From: JBBDMC01 sp963775235
GTDB lineage: Bacteria; Pseudomonadota; Alphaproteobacteria; Rhizobiales; Kaistiaceae
Assembly (NCBI GenBank): GCA_963775235.1
Contig: CAVZHY010000005.1
Location: forward strand, 248,001 to 312,000
DNA length: 64,000 nt
Direction: 5' to 3'
Each line of letters begins with the position of its first letter. The first letter of the stretch is position 1. The translations under genes and the position numbers were made by a program. Under the pieces are notes generated by a model. The model was given only the letters and a program-made list of their open reading frames with translations. It did no database searches and had not been told where the DNA came from. This document shows, piece by piece, positions 32,332 through 44,550 of the stretch.

Positions 32332-32360
32332 TTGATCGTGAGGCGGCGCTGGCCTAACTC
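32332..32360 (+). promoter_or_regulatory. Predicted promoter of the second MsrP gene
   Basis: TTGATC, then a 17-base spacer ending in TGGCC, then TAACTC, inside a segment that matches the region upstream of the first copy. It lies 39 bases after the first gene's stop and 29 bases before the second gene's ATG, so the second copy can be transcribed on its own. Confidence 0.55.
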
Positions 32361-32388
32361 GGCACTGTCGAGTTGAGGGAGCACACCG

Positions 32389-33393
32389 ATGTTGATCAAG
32401 CGCAAGCGCGGCTGGGAACTGCCCGAACGTCTGGTGACACCGCCGGAGATTGCGCTTAACCGCAGGCAGGTACTGGCGGCCGGCGGTGCGGCGGTGGCTG
32501 CCGGCCTGCTGGCGTCGAGCCCCGCCCACGCCCTGTTCGGCTTCGGGCCGCCCAAGGTCTACGGGCCGAAGGCGGATGATCCCTCGACCAAGCTCTACCC
32601 GGTCATGCGCAACCCGCGCTACACGGTCGCCGGGGACGTCACGCCCAAGGAAGACAACTTCGTCTACAACAACTACTACGAGTTCCGTCTGGGATCCGCC
32701 GGCGATTGCGGCGAGGCCTCGCAGGCGCTGCCGATCCGGCCGTGGTCGATCGCGGTGGACGGCATGGTGGAGAAGCCCTTCACCATGGACATCGACACGC
32801 TGTTGTCGAAGATGAAGCTCGAGGAGCGGGTTTACCGTCACCGCTGCGTCGAGGCGTGGTCGATGGTGGTGCCGTGGTCCGGCTTCCCGCTTGCCGATTT
32901 CGTCGCTATGGCCAAGCCGACGTCGGACGCCACGTACGTCCGCTTCGAGACGTTCATGAATCCCAAGATCGCACCCGGTCAGGCGCACGGCATCGGCTAT
33001 CCGTGGCCGTACGTGGAGGGGCTGACCATGGCCGAGGCGACCAACGAGCTCGCCTTCGTCGTTACCGGCGCCTATGGCGCACCGATACCCAACGAGATGG
33101 GGTCACCGCTGCGTTTGCACGTGCCGTGGAAATACGGCTTCAAATCGATCAAGGCCATCGTCAAGGTGATCTTCACCGACAAGCAGCCGGTGGGGCTGTG
33201 GCAGGCGATCGCCGGCGGCGAGTACGGCTTCTGGGCCAACGTCAATCCAGCCGTGCCGCATCCGCGCTGGAGTCAGGCGACCGAGCAGGTGCTCGGCACC
33301 GGGGACCATGTCCCCACGCAGCTCTTCAACGGTTACGGCGAGTACGTCGCCGACCTCTACAAAGACCTGCAGAAAGAGCCGCTGTACATGTGA
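32389..33393 (+). CDS. msrP: Protein-methionine-sulfoxide reductase catalytic subunit MsrP
   Basis: Periplasmic molybdopterin enzyme that reduces methionine sulfoxide in envelope proteins, normally fed by the haem membrane protein MsrQ. The Tat signal has NRRQVLAAGG and ends near SPAHA. The Moco loop is intact: ERVYRHRCVEAWSMVVPW with the Mo-ligand Cys at about residue 153. PWPYVEGLTMAEATNEL, PWKYGFKSIKA and ANVNPAVPHPRWSQATE match the family. 334 residues. It follows its divergent paralogue in tandem under a similar promoter. Export would use the TatABC encoded at 10.7-12.2 kb. No msrQ is in the window. Confidence 0.93.
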   Translation: MLIKRKRGWELPERLVTPPEIALNRRQVLAAGGAAVAAGLLASSPAHALFGFGPPKVYGPKADDPSTKLYPVMRNPRYTVAGDVTPKEDNFVYNNYYEFRLGSAGDCGEASQALPIRPWSIAVDGMVEKPFTMDIDTLLSKMKLEERVYRHRCVEAWSMVVPWSGFPLADFVAMAKPTSDATYVRFETFMNPKIAPGQAHGIGYPWPYVEGLTMAEATNELAFVVTGAYGAPIPNEMGSPLRLHVPWKYGFKSIKAIVKVIFTDKQPVGLWQAIAGGEYGFWANVNPAVPHPRWSQATEQVLGTGDHVPTQLFNGYGEYVADLYKDLQKEPLYM

Positions 33394-33443
33394 CGCGGCC
33401 GCGATCGGGCATCATCACGAACCGTCGGTTGCAGCAAGGAAAG

Positions 33444-33467
33444 GCCGGGCCCCCGTCGAGGCCCGGC
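33444..33467 (+). terminator. Hairpin after msrP; rest of the 33,394-33,693 gap without a gene
   Basis: GCCGGGC pairs with GCCCGGC across a 10-base loop, 51 bases after the msrP stop. There is no T run. The remainder of this 300-base gap becomes AT-richer towards the LysR end (around 33,560-33,650) but shows no gene or clear motif. Confidence 0.4.
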
Positions 33468-33693
33468 AGTCGATGCCGCCGAAGCGGCACTTTCAGAGGG
33501 GAACAGCTGAAGGGAAACTCGCCCGTAGGGAGGGATTGACGAACGAATCACCACAACAGCAGGTTGATTTTATGAACTTTGATTGACCGGCAATATGCCG
33601 GTGGCGGGCTCGCCTGCCATATTTTTAGGCCGTTGCCGGAAAGACACAAATATTGGTCATACGGCGTCCGCGAAGATGTTCGCAGGTCCCAGG

Positions 33694-34602
33694 CTAGTAC
33701 GACCAGTTGCGGGCCTTGCTCAGCAGGAAATCGCGGAAAACGTGGACGCGCGCCGAGTTCTTCAGTTCGGCCGGGTAGACGAAGTAGCTGGCAAAGCTCG
33801 GCACCTCCTGCTTGGGCAGCAGCCGCACGAGACCAGCCTCGGGCTCGACCATGTAGTTCGGCAGCACCGCGATGCCGGTGCCGCGCACGACCGCGTTCTT
33901 CACGCCGAACAGATTGTTGACCTTCAGGATCGCTTCGCGCGGATGGTCGGCGGGGCGCCCGGCGGTCTCCAGCCAGTTGAGGTCCTTGAGGTAGCCGGGC
34001 ACCGGCACGCCGAAGGTGACAATACGATGATGGTCGAGGTCCTCGATCGAGGTCGGCTTGCCGAACCGGTCCAGGTAGGAGGGGGCGGCATAGAGGTTCA
34101 TGTGGACTGTGAACAGGTGTCGCTGGATCAGTTCCGGCTGGATCGGCTGGCGCATGCGGATGGCGACGTCGGCCTGGCGCATGGCGAGGTCGAGCTCCTG
34201 GTCGTCGAGGATCAGGTGCAGCTTGATGCTGGGGTAGAGGTCGATGAATTCGTTGAAGCGTGAGGTGAGCCAGTTCGAGCCGAAGCCCACGGTCGTGGTG
34301 ACCCTGAGCACGCCGGAAGGCTGCTCGGCCGATTCGGTCAGGCGCGAGCGCACGGTATCGAGCTTGACCAGCACGTCGTTGGCGGCGCGGAACAATTCTT
34401 CGCCCTGTTCGGTCAGGATCAGGCCGCGGGCATGACGGTGAAACAGCGGCACGCCGAGGTCCTGCTCCAGGCCGCTTACCTGCCGGCTGACGGCCGACTG
34501 GCTCATGCTCAGCGCCTCGCCGGCGTGGGTGAAAGAGCCGGCCTGGGCGGCCGCCTGGAAGATGCGGAGCTTGTCCCAGTCCAAGCCGTTGGTCCTCGGC
34601 AT
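33694..34602 (-). CDS. LysR-family transcriptional regulator
   Basis: A 302-residue LysR-type regulator. The N-terminal winged helix is clear (LRIFQAAAQAGSFTHAGEAL, SQSAVSRQVSGLEQDLGVPL, FHRHARGLILTEQGEEL) and the effector-binding domain follows (VTTTVGFGSNWLTSRFNEF). It lies 10 bases downstream of trxB on the same strand and is probably cotranscribed with it, so it is not in the usual divergent position from a target gene. Effector unknown. Confidence 0.9.
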   Translation of the reverse strand: MPRTNGLDWDKLRIFQAAAQAGSFTHAGEALSMSQSAVSRQVSGLEQDLGVPLFHRHARGLILTEQGEELFRAANDVLVKLDTVRSRLTESAEQPSGVLRVTTTVGFGSNWLTSRFNEFIDLYPSIKLHLILDDQELDLAMRQADVAIRMRQPIQPELIQRHLFTVHMNLYAAPSYLDRFGKPTSIEDLDHHRIVTFGVPVPGYLKDLNWLETAGRPADHPREAILKVNNLFGVKNAVVRGTGIAVLPNYMVEPEAGLVRLLPKQEVPSFASYFVYPAELKNSARVHVFRDFLLSKARNWSY

Positions 34603-34612
34603 GACGAAGGTA

Positions 34613-35569
34613 CTACTCTGCGGCCTCGGCCGTCGTCGCGTCCATCGCCACGAACTTCTCCGCCTCGAGCGCCGCCATGCAGCCCATGCCGGCGGCGGTG
34701 ACTGCCTGACGGAAGGTCTCGTCGGTCACGTCACCGGCAGCGAACACACCCGGAATGCTGGTCGCGGTCGAATCGGGCGCCGTCCATACGTAGCCGTTGG
34801 GCTTCATTTTGAGTTGTCCACCGAGGAAATCCACCGATGGTGCGTGGCCGATGGCGACAAAGACGCCGTCGACCTTGAGGTCGCTGACCCTGCCGGTTTT
34901 CACGTTCCTGATGCGGATGCCGGTGACCGAGGGGGGCACGCCGGTGGTGCCGAGTACGTCCTCGACCACCGAATCCCAGATCACTTCGATCTTGTCGTGG
35001 CCGAACACGCGCTGCTGCAGGATCTTTTCTGCCCTCAGCGAGTCCCGGCGGTGAATGAGGGTCACCTTGGAGGCGAAGTGGGTGAGGAACACCGCTTCTT
35101 CCGCCGCGGTGTTGCCACCGCCAATCACCGCTACTTCCCGTTCCTTGTAGAAGAAGCCATCGCAGGTGGCGCAGGCCGACACGCCATAGCCGCGGAATTG
35201 CTGCTCGGAGGGCAGGTTCAGCCATTTGGCCTCGGCGCCGGTGGCAACGATCAGCGTGTCGCAGGTGTAAATGGTGCCGGAATCGCCGGTCAGCTGGAAC
35301 GGTCGCCGTGACAGCTCGACCGACGTCACGGTGTCGCCGACCATGCGGGTGCCGACGTGCTCGGCCTGGGCGCGCATCTGGTCCATCAGCCATGGACCCT
35401 GGATGATGTCGGCGAAGCCCGGGTAGTTCTCGACGTCGGTGGTGGTGGTGAGCTGGCCGCCCGGGGTCAGGCCGGTGATCAGCACCGGTTCGAGCATGGC
35501 GCGGGCCGCGTACACGGCGGCCGTGTAGCCAGCCGGGCCGGCACCGACGATGATTACCTTGGCGTGCAT
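34613..35569 (-). CDS. trxB: Thioredoxin-disulfide reductase
   Basis: NADPH-dependent flavoenzyme that reduces thioredoxin. The FAD-binding GAGPAGYTAAVYAARA opens the protein, the redox centre is SACATCDGFF (CATC at residues 133-136), the NADPH site is AVIGGGNTAAEEA, and GVFAAGDVTDETFRQAVTAA closes the FAD site. Start at the ATG at 35569 (318 residues); an upstream in-frame extension lacks homology. It is followed by lysR; greA lies upstream on the same strand. Confidence 0.95.
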   Translation of the reverse strand: MHAKVIIVGAGPAGYTAAVYAARAMLEPVLITGLTPGGQLTTTTDVENYPGFADIIQGPWLMDQMRAQAEHVGTRMVGDTVTSVELSRRPFQLTGDSGTIYTCDTLIVATGAEAKWLNLPSEQQFRGYGVSACATCDGFFYKEREVAVIGGGNTAAEEAVFLTHFASKVTLIHRRDSLRAEKILQQRVFGHDKIEVIWDSVVEDVLGTTGVPPSVTGIRIRNVKTGRVSDLKVDGVFVAIGHAPSVDFLGGQLKMKPNGYVWTAPDSTATSIPGVFAAGDVTDETFRQAVTAAGMGCMAALEAEKFVAMDATTAEAAE

Positions 35570-35709
35570 CGGGGTACCTTCACGATTTGCGCCCCAAGGA
35601 TCGGGGCGAGCTTTAGGGGCGGGCTCGCCGGCCTGGCAAGACCGCCGGACCCGCCCTGGAGTGTCCCTGAGATAGGTGTTCCGGGCCGCCATGGGAAGCC
35701 CGCTGCGGT

Positions 35710-36183
35710 TCAGTTGTATTTTACGTCAAGGATCTCGTAGGACCGCGCGCCGCCGGGAGCGGTGACCTCGACGGTGTCGCCCTTCGACTTGCCGATCAGC
35801 GCCCGGGCGATCGGCGAGGAGATGGAGATCTTGCCGGACTTGACGTCGGCCTCGACGTCACCGACGATCTGGTACTTCTTCTTCTCTTCGGTGTCCTCGT
35901 CGATCAGCGAGACAGTGGCGCCGAACTTCACGGTCTTGCCGGACAGCTTCGACACGTCGATGATGTCGGCGCGCGAAAGCTGGTCCTCCAGCTCCGCGAT
36001 GCGCCCCTCGTTGAGGCCGTGCTGCTCCTTGGCGGCGTGGTATTCGGCGTTCTCGGACAGATCGCCGTGGCCTCGCGCCTCCGAGATCAGCTCGATGATG
36101 CGCGGCCGCTCGACGCCGGTGCGTCGCTTCAACTCGGATTCCAGCGCCGCGTGCCCGGCAGCGGTCATCGGAATCTTTTCCAT
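35710..36183 (-). CDS. greA: Transcription elongation factor GreA
   Basis: Rescues backtracked RNA polymerase by stimulating transcript cleavage. The coiled coil carries the catalytic acidic tip in [20 protein letters not shown] (the conserved GDLSENAEY), and the C-terminal FKBP-like domain has [20 protein letters not shown]. Length 157 residues. Starts at ATG 36183 (a GTG directly upstream is an alternative), behind GGAAGGG. It follows carB with 163 bases between them, the usual alphaproteobacterial order. Confidence 0.95.
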   Translation of the reverse strand: MEKIPMTAAGHAALESELKRRTGVERPRIIELISEARGHGDLSENAEYHAAKEQHGLNEGRIAELEDQLSRADIIDVSKLSGKTVKFGATVSLIDEDTEEKKKYQIVGDVEADVKSGKISISSPIARALIGKSKGDTVEVTAPGGARSYEILDVKYN

Positions 36184-36346
36184 CACATCCAGACCCTTCC
36201 ATCCAAAAGCGGGCCGTCAAACGGCCCGACACTGCCCATCACGCGCGGGCGACCGGTCGGCTCCGCGACAACGACCTCACGGCCACCCTGCCTCGTTCGA
36301 CAAGGGTGTCCGTTCGATCAGTGCCGGACTGGCCGGCGTCCCCAAT

Positions 36347-39606
<3,260 letters not shown>

Positions 39607-39666
39607 CGCTAGGTCGCACCCTCCGCCCGCGCGCGGTCGTCGCGTATCGACCACAATGCAACAGCG

Positions 39667-39708
39667 TCCCCTCTCCCCGGCGGGGACAGGGACAGGGTGA
39701 GGGGGCTG
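39667..39708. repeat. Intergenic palindromic repeat upstream of carB
   Basis: A CCCCTCTCCCC / GGGGACAGGG type hairpin with trailing GGGTGAGGGGG, related in build to the repeats at 13.9, 53.4, 53.9 and 55.4 kb. It lies in the 317-base gap between carB and the metallopeptidase gene; the rest of that gap shows no gene, and should hold the two divergent promoters. Confidence 0.6.
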
Positions 39709-39923
39709 ATTGCATCGAGCATGCGCGCGGGCCAGACAAAGCCCCGGCGCGGGTGGCCGCTCCGGGGCGCGAATCCAAGGTTTCAGGCTAGGCGGGGCTT
39801 ATAGGGGAAAAGGAGAGGGTGGGGAACCCTGACGGCCGGGCGGAATTCAGTGTGGTCGGCCCTCGCAGCAAGGTCGCCTTTCGCTTATCTTGCGCTGGCG
39901 GGGGTTTTCGCGCGGAGGTTTGC

Positions 39924-40835
39924 ATGCGCTGGCAAGGGCGGCGTCAGTCTGGCAACGTGGAGGATCGCCGCGGTCAGCCCGGCCTCGGTTACGGTTCCGG
40001 CAGCGGCAGCCGCATCCCCATCGGCTTCCCGCGCACGGCGCGCGGCGGCGGCGGGCTCGGCATCGGTGCCATCGCCGCCATCCTGATCGTCGGTTGGGTG
40101 CTCGGCGTCAACCCGATCGACCTGCTCTCCGGCATCGAGGGTGGAGCGCCGGTCTCGGTCGGCGGTGGCGACACCGGCACGGTCGGCACGCCGTCGGACG
40201 ATGCTGGAAAATTCGTGGCGGCCGTTCTCGCCGACACCGAGGACACGTGGACCAAAATCTTCGCCGCCAACGGCAAGCAGTACGTCGACCCGACGCTGGT
40301 GCTGTTCACCGGTTCCACATCGTCGGCGTGCGGCTTCGCCAGTTCGGCCTCGGGACCTTTCTATTGTTCCCAGGATGCAAAGGTTTACATCGACCTCGAT
40401 TTCTACCGCCAGCTCCGCGAGCAGTTCAACGCGCCGGGGGACTTCGCCGAGGCCTACGTCATCGCCCACGAGGTCGGCCATCATGTGCAGGACCTCCTGG
40501 GGACCCTCGGCAAGGTCGACGACCAGCGGGCACGTTCGAGCGAGGCCGACTCCAACGCCCTTTCGGTGCGCCTCGAGCTTCAGGCCGATTGCTACGCCGG
40601 TATCTGGGCGCACGCGGCCGAGGCGGAGGGCATCCTCGACGTCGGCGACATCGATGAGGCGCTGAACGCCGCGGCCCAGATCGGCGACGACACGCTGCAA
40701 CGGCGCAGCCAGGGCTACGTCGTCCCGGAAACCTTCACCCACGGCACTGCGGCGCAGCGCAGCCGGTGGTTCAAGCGGGGGTACAACGACGGCGACCTCA
40801 CCTCCTGCGACACTTTCAATGCCGCGACCCTGTGA
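39924..40835 (+). CDS. Neutral zinc metallopeptidase, YpfJ family
   Basis: Membrane-anchored zinc metallopeptidase-like protein (303 residues). The N-terminus MRWQGRRQSGNVEDRRGQ is the family form, followed by one helix (GLGIGAIAAILIVGWVLGV). The zinc motif is YVIAHEVGHHVQDLLGT with a downstream Glu in LELQADCYAGIWAH. The C-terminus has FTHGTAAQRSRWFKRGYNDG. The active site most likely faces the periplasm. Start at the ATG at 39924 behind GGAGG. It is the first of several plus-strand genes between carB and carA. Confidence 0.9.
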   Translation: MRWQGRRQSGNVEDRRGQPGLGYGSGSGSRIPIGFPRTARGGGGLGIGAIAAILIVGWVLGVNPIDLLSGIEGGAPVSVGGGDTGTVGTPSDDAGKFVAAVLADTEDTWTKIFAANGKQYVDPTLVLFTGSTSSACGFASSASGPFYCSQDAKVYIDLDFYRQLREQFNAPGDFAEAYVIAHEVGHHVQDLLGTLGKVDDQRARSSEADSNALSVRLELQADCYAGIWAHAAEAEGILDVGDIDEALNAAAQIGDDTLQRRSQGYVVPETFTHGTAAQRSRWFKRGYNDGDLTSCDTFNAATL

Positions 40836-40913
40836 AATCCTGCTACCAGCGGTTTAGCCCCCGTTAAACTTCGTTGGCGAAATTGGGGCCATCTTGCCTG
40901 GAGGAAAGCGCGG

Positions 40914-41483
40914 GTGGCCACGATCACGCTCAAGGAAGGCGATTTCGGCGCCGACGTGCAGGTCAACGTCGGGCCGGAAACGATCTACCTGCCGGACCGC
41001 GAACACCCGGGGCTGACGCTGGCTGTGCCGTTCACCGACGTGGTCGAGATGGATTCGACGGCCACCGATCACGCCAAGCCCCTCAAGGCCGCGCTCAAGT
41101 ACAGCGCCAAGGGCTTGTTCAGCTTTGGACCCGTGGGTCTTGCCGCCGGCGTTCTGGCGGCGACGAAAGCCAGGGACGTGACCTTCGCCGCCACGCTCCG
41201 CAATGGTCGCCGGTTCGTGGCGATGACCGACGCCAGGTCCTACGCCGAGATCCATGCCCGTCAGCTCGCCGCCCGCACCGCCGGGTTGCGGGGGGCCGAC
41301 CCGGACGACGAACCCAATCCCGCTGACGAGATCATCGCCAAGTATCTCCAAGCGGCGAAATCCGAGCATGTTGGTCCTTCACCATCGCGGGGGGCCGACG
41401 AGCCGTCGCCCGAGCGCCGGGCCGGCGATCGCCGCACGGGCGACCGGCGGCAGCCCACTTTCGGCCGGCGCGGCTCGTCATAG
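40914..41483 (+). CDS. Conserved-type protein of unknown function
   Basis: A 189-residue protein starting at GTG 40914 behind GGAGGAAAG. It has a beta-rich N-terminus (ATITLKEGDFGADVQVNVG, YLPDREHPGLTLAVPFTDV), a Gly/Ala segment FSFGPVGLAAGVLAATKARD that resembles a short glycine-zipper or membrane-associating stretch, and an Arg-rich tail (ERRAGDRRTGDRR). I recognise no named family. Neighbours are also small envelope or unknown genes. Confidence 0.7.
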   Translation: MATITLKEGDFGADVQVNVGPETIYLPDREHPGLTLAVPFTDVVEMDSTATDHAKPLKAALKYSAKGLFSFGPVGLAAGVLAATKARDVTFAATLRNGRRFVAMTDARSYAEIHARQLAARTAGLRGADPDDEPNPADEIIAKYLQAAKSEHVGPSPSRGADEPSPERRAGDRRTGDRRQPTFGRRGSS

Positions 41484-41576
41484 CCCGGCCGGCACGGACG
41501 GCCCGACTTCCAAAGCGATTGCCTGCTCCCCATCTGAGGGGTGAGCCAGAATATTCGCCATTGGAGTCGAAGCGCC

Positions 41577-41963
41577 GTGAGCTACTATTTCGCCAAGACC
41601 CTGAAACTGCCGTTTGACGAGGCGATCGCCAGGGTCAGCGACGCCCTCAAGGCCAAGGGCTTCGGCGTTCTGACCACCATCGACGTCAAGGAGACCATGA
41701 AGAAGAAGCTTGACGTTGATTTCCGTCCCTACACCATTCTTGGCGCGTGCAATCCGCCGTTCGCGTACAAGGCGTTGAGCGCGGAGGACAAGATCGGCAC
41801 GATGCTTCCCTGCAACGTCATTGTGCAGGAGAAGGAGCTGGGTACGGTGGAGGTTGCCGCAATCGACCCGGTGGCCTCGATGCAGGCGGTGGAGAACGCC
41901 GACCTGATGCCGGTGGCCGAGGAGGTGAGGGCGCTCCTGCGCGATGCGGTGGAGCGGCTTTGA
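41577..41963 (+). CDS. DUF302 protein
   Basis: A 128-residue DUF302-family protein; function not established. Core: LPFDEAIARVSDALKAKGFG, IDVKETMKKKLDVDFRPYTI, LGACNPPFAYKALSAEDKIG and LLPCNVIVQ-type strand (MLPCNVIVQEKELG). The start is the GTG at 41577 (reads SYYFAKTLKLPF, matching the family opening); a GTG at 41541 would add 12 residues. No metal-site or signal peptide is obvious. Confidence 0.85.
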   Translation: MSYYFAKTLKLPFDEAIARVSDALKAKGFGVLTTIDVKETMKKKLDVDFRPYTILGACNPPFAYKALSAEDKIGTMLPCNVIVQEKELGTVEVAAIDPVASMQAVENADLMPVAEEVRALLRDAVERL

Positions 41964-42083
41964 GTACGGCGCGCAGGGCCCGACCCGTTTGACAGGCCTC
42001 AACGCCACGACGTTGCCTCCATGAGATCGGTGCGGCAGATCGGAGCGGCCGGTGGTGCCGCAGGAAAAACGAAGAGGGCTGAT

Positions 42084-42476
42084 ATGGACGAACAGACGAA
42101 GAAGGGCCGCGCGAAGACCTGGACCGAGGAGATCGAGGTGGCCGGCGGCAACCTGATCGAACGGATCAAGGGGCTGATCGCCGAGGGCAATGTGCGCGAG
42201 GTCCGCGTCAAGGCCTCCGGGGGCAAAGTCATCCTCGACATGCCGCTGACGGCTGCCGCGATTGCGGGTGGTGCCGTGGCCGTCGCTGCGCCGTGGCTCG
42301 CTATCCTCGGTGCCATCGCGGCAATGGTGGCGCGGGTTAAGCTCGAGGTCGTGCGCGAGGGGAACACGGGGGTGCCGGCCGTCGGGCGGAAGACCACACG
42401 CAAGGCCGCCAAAAAGAGCGCCGCCAGGAAGGCGGCGAAACCCGGCAGGCCGCGCGGAAAGAAGAAGGGCGCATAG
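42084..42476 (+). CDS. DUF4342 protein with Lys/Ala-rich tail
   Basis: A 130-residue protein. The DUF4342 domain shows TWTEEIEVAGGNLIERIKGL, REVRVKASGGKVILDMPLTA and a hydrophobic segment AAAIAGGAVAVAAPWLAILG that may be membrane-inserted. The tail (TTRKAAKKSAARKAAKPGRP) is strongly basic and resembles histone-like tails. Start at ATG 42084 behind GAAGAGGG. Function unknown. Confidence 0.82.
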   Translation: MDEQTKKGRAKTWTEEIEVAGGNLIERIKGLIAEGNVREVRVKASGGKVILDMPLTAAAIAGGAVAVAAPWLAILGAIAAMVARVKLEVVREGNTGVPAVGRKTTRKAAKKSAARKAAKPGRPRGKKKGA

Positions 42477-42602
42477 AGTCCGTTGCCCGTCGCTCGCCGG
42501 TATTAGTCGATTTCCGCACCGCCTTGGCCTAAAGGCTGGCGGCGCCGGCGCTATCGTCGGCGCGATTTCGTGCCGCATCGGTGCGGCGGGAGAGCTTTGA
42601 CA

Positions 42603-43196
42603 GTGAAAAAGAGCGATACCGGCGCTGCTGCCGCCGACACAAGCACGACCGAAACCACGAACACGACCATCGTGGACCTTGCGCGGCAGCTCCTCGACCT
42701 CGACGAGGGCGAGCTTCAGCCCCGCGAAAAGGCGATCATCGAGCGCGCAGCGAGACGGCTGGCGGTATCGCGCAATATCAACCTGGAGTTTCAGCAAACC
42801 AAGACCTTCGGTCAGCGCCTTGCCGATCACGTGGCGACGATCGGCGGTTCGTGGGGGTTCATCATCGCTTTCGGCGTGTTCATCGCCGTGTGGATGTTGG
42901 TCAACACCTGGTTGGTCATCGTCCACGCTTTCGACCCCTATCCGTTCATCTTCCTCAACCTGATGCTGTCGCTGCTCGCTGCCGTCCAGGCGCCGGTGAT
43001 CCTGATGTCGCAAAACCGCGCAGCGGTGCGCGACCGCCTGGTCGCCGCCCACGACTACGAGGTCAATCTCAAGGCGGAGATCGAGATCGCCGCGCTTCAC
43101 GAGAAGCTCGACCAGATCAGGGCTCGGGAACTCGCGACCTTGCTGAGCAAACTGGTCGGTTCGGACATCGCCGGGCCTGCTGCGCCAGGCGCGTGA
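42603..43196 (+). CDS. DUF1003 membrane protein
   Basis: A 197-residue inner-membrane protein of the DUF1003 family (unknown function). Two helices are clear: FIIAFGVFIAVWMLVNTWLV and IFLNLMLSLLAAVQAPVILM, followed by the conserved SQNRAAVRDRLVAAHDYEVN and a coiled helix. Start GTG 42603 (VKKSDTGAAAA). The FGQRLADHVATIGGSWGFI segment is the family signature. Confidence 0.88.
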   Translation: MKKSDTGAAAADTSTTETTNTTIVDLARQLLDLDEGELQPREKAIIERAARRLAVSRNINLEFQQTKTFGQRLADHVATIGGSWGFIIAFGVFIAVWMLVNTWLVIVHAFDPYPFIFLNLMLSLLAAVQAPVILMSQNRAAVRDRLVAAHDYEVNLKAEIEIAALHEKLDQIRARELATLLSKLVGSDIAGPAAPGA

Positions 43197-43262
43197 CGCG
43201 GGGCAGTCTGCCGCAGGATCAGGCGGAATGCATGGCGCCAACGTTGCGCTGACCGCGGGCGG

Positions 43263-44461
43263 CTAGTGCGTCGCGGCGGCGTCGCGCAACGATGCCAGAA
43301 GGCCGCGATATATCGGCGCCACTTGGTCGATGCCCGTCTCTCCTCCCGGATTGTTCCAGGTGACGACGGCGCAATGAACGGTGCCATCCTGCGCCACAAC
43401 GCGGGTGGACAGGTTGAGTACGCCGGAGTCGGAGCCGCCCTTGAAAGCCACCGACCTCCACTTCTGAGCATCGGCGACGCCGGGATTGATGGTGAAGGCG
43501 GGCGAGTCGGAGACGCGATCGAGGAGCGTGCAAAGCTCGGTCGCGGTCATGAACCATTCCGCTGCTCCCGGGTCGTCGGGCAGGTCTGAAACCTGCGGCA
43601 GGGCAATCCGTCGAGCCGCGCCAGGATGGCCCGCTTGCCCGCTGTGTCCGCCTTCTTCCACGCCGCCGCCTCTTGCGGGTTCGCCCGCAACTTGAACAGC
43701 TCGGCCGTGGTCGGAAATGGCGTATTGCGTGGCGTGATCGCCTCGATCGCGTCTCGTCCGACAAGATCGATCAGCGCGTCGGTCGCCATGTTGTCGCTCT
43801 GCGAGATCATCAGGTTGCGAAGGGTGGCGATGGTGACCGGTGTTCCGATCGGCCAGTCGATGAGCGTGCTTCCCGGCAGCGTCTGCCACTGCGGCTTCAG
43901 CTTGACCACCTGATCCCACGAAAGGCGGCCGGCCGCCACCGCGTCGTCCACCGCTGCGAGGATGGCGAGCTTGGCGGCGGAACCGACTGCCAGCACGGCC
44001 TCGGGATCGTTTGCCGCGACGGTGTCGCCGCCGGTGGTCACCAGAACGGAGGTCCTGCCGGGCAGGGCGGCAATGGAGGCGGTGCCGTCCTTCAGCGTCG
44101 CGCCCGCGGCGATCGCCGTCTTGAACAGGAGCGTGCGGATGCGCCCCTGGTCGTCGAGCGCGATCGTGGCGGGAACGTCGGCCTTCTCCAGTTCAACGAC
44201 GAGATCGCCTTCGCTGCCTTTGACCTGGCGCAGGTCGCCGTACCGGCTGGTCAGTTGGCCGATGATGTCGGTCACGCGGTTTGCCGGTACCTGGCTCAGG
44301 AAGGCTGGCGAGAACCATTGGCTCTCAACCGGCTGCTGGAACAGCCGCGCCAGCGCCGCCTTCGGGGTCATCGGCGTGGCGGCCTGTGCGGGCGAGAGCA
44401 CGAGCGTGCAGGCGAGCAATGCAGCGCAAGCTGCGACGGCGCGGCAGATCGGCATGGGCAC
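43263..44461 (-). CDS. Class A beta-lactamase-like serine hydrolase, exported (one frameshift)
   Basis: A periplasmic serine hydrolase of penicillin-binding fold. Signal peptide at the start (AVAACAALLACTLVLSPAQA). Motifs: SxxK in VGSAAKLAILAA, the SDN-type motif in ISQSDNMATDALI, and KGG in SVAFKGGSDSGVLN instead of KTG. The first frame ends at 43547, but the neighbouring frame carries ALPQVSDLPDDPGAAEWFMT through the KGG motif to the stop at 43263. One missing base near 43605 reconciles them into about 399 residues. An extra N-terminal domain of ~130 residues precedes the catalytic part. It is not evidence of antibiotic resistance. It lies between plus-strand small genes and carA. Confidence 0.83.
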
Positions 44462-44550
44462 CTCCTGTCAGGAGTGCTCCCCGACCCCATGCCGCGATAT
44501 GTGGTTTCGTCCGCCCGCCTCAAGGGCCGGGTCCGGTCACGCGCGGAAAG

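Noticed and set aside
43263..44461. Beta-lactamase conferring resistance
   Set aside because: SxxK and SDN are present but KTG is KGG and there is an extra N-terminal domain; a general serine hydrolase is the safer call.
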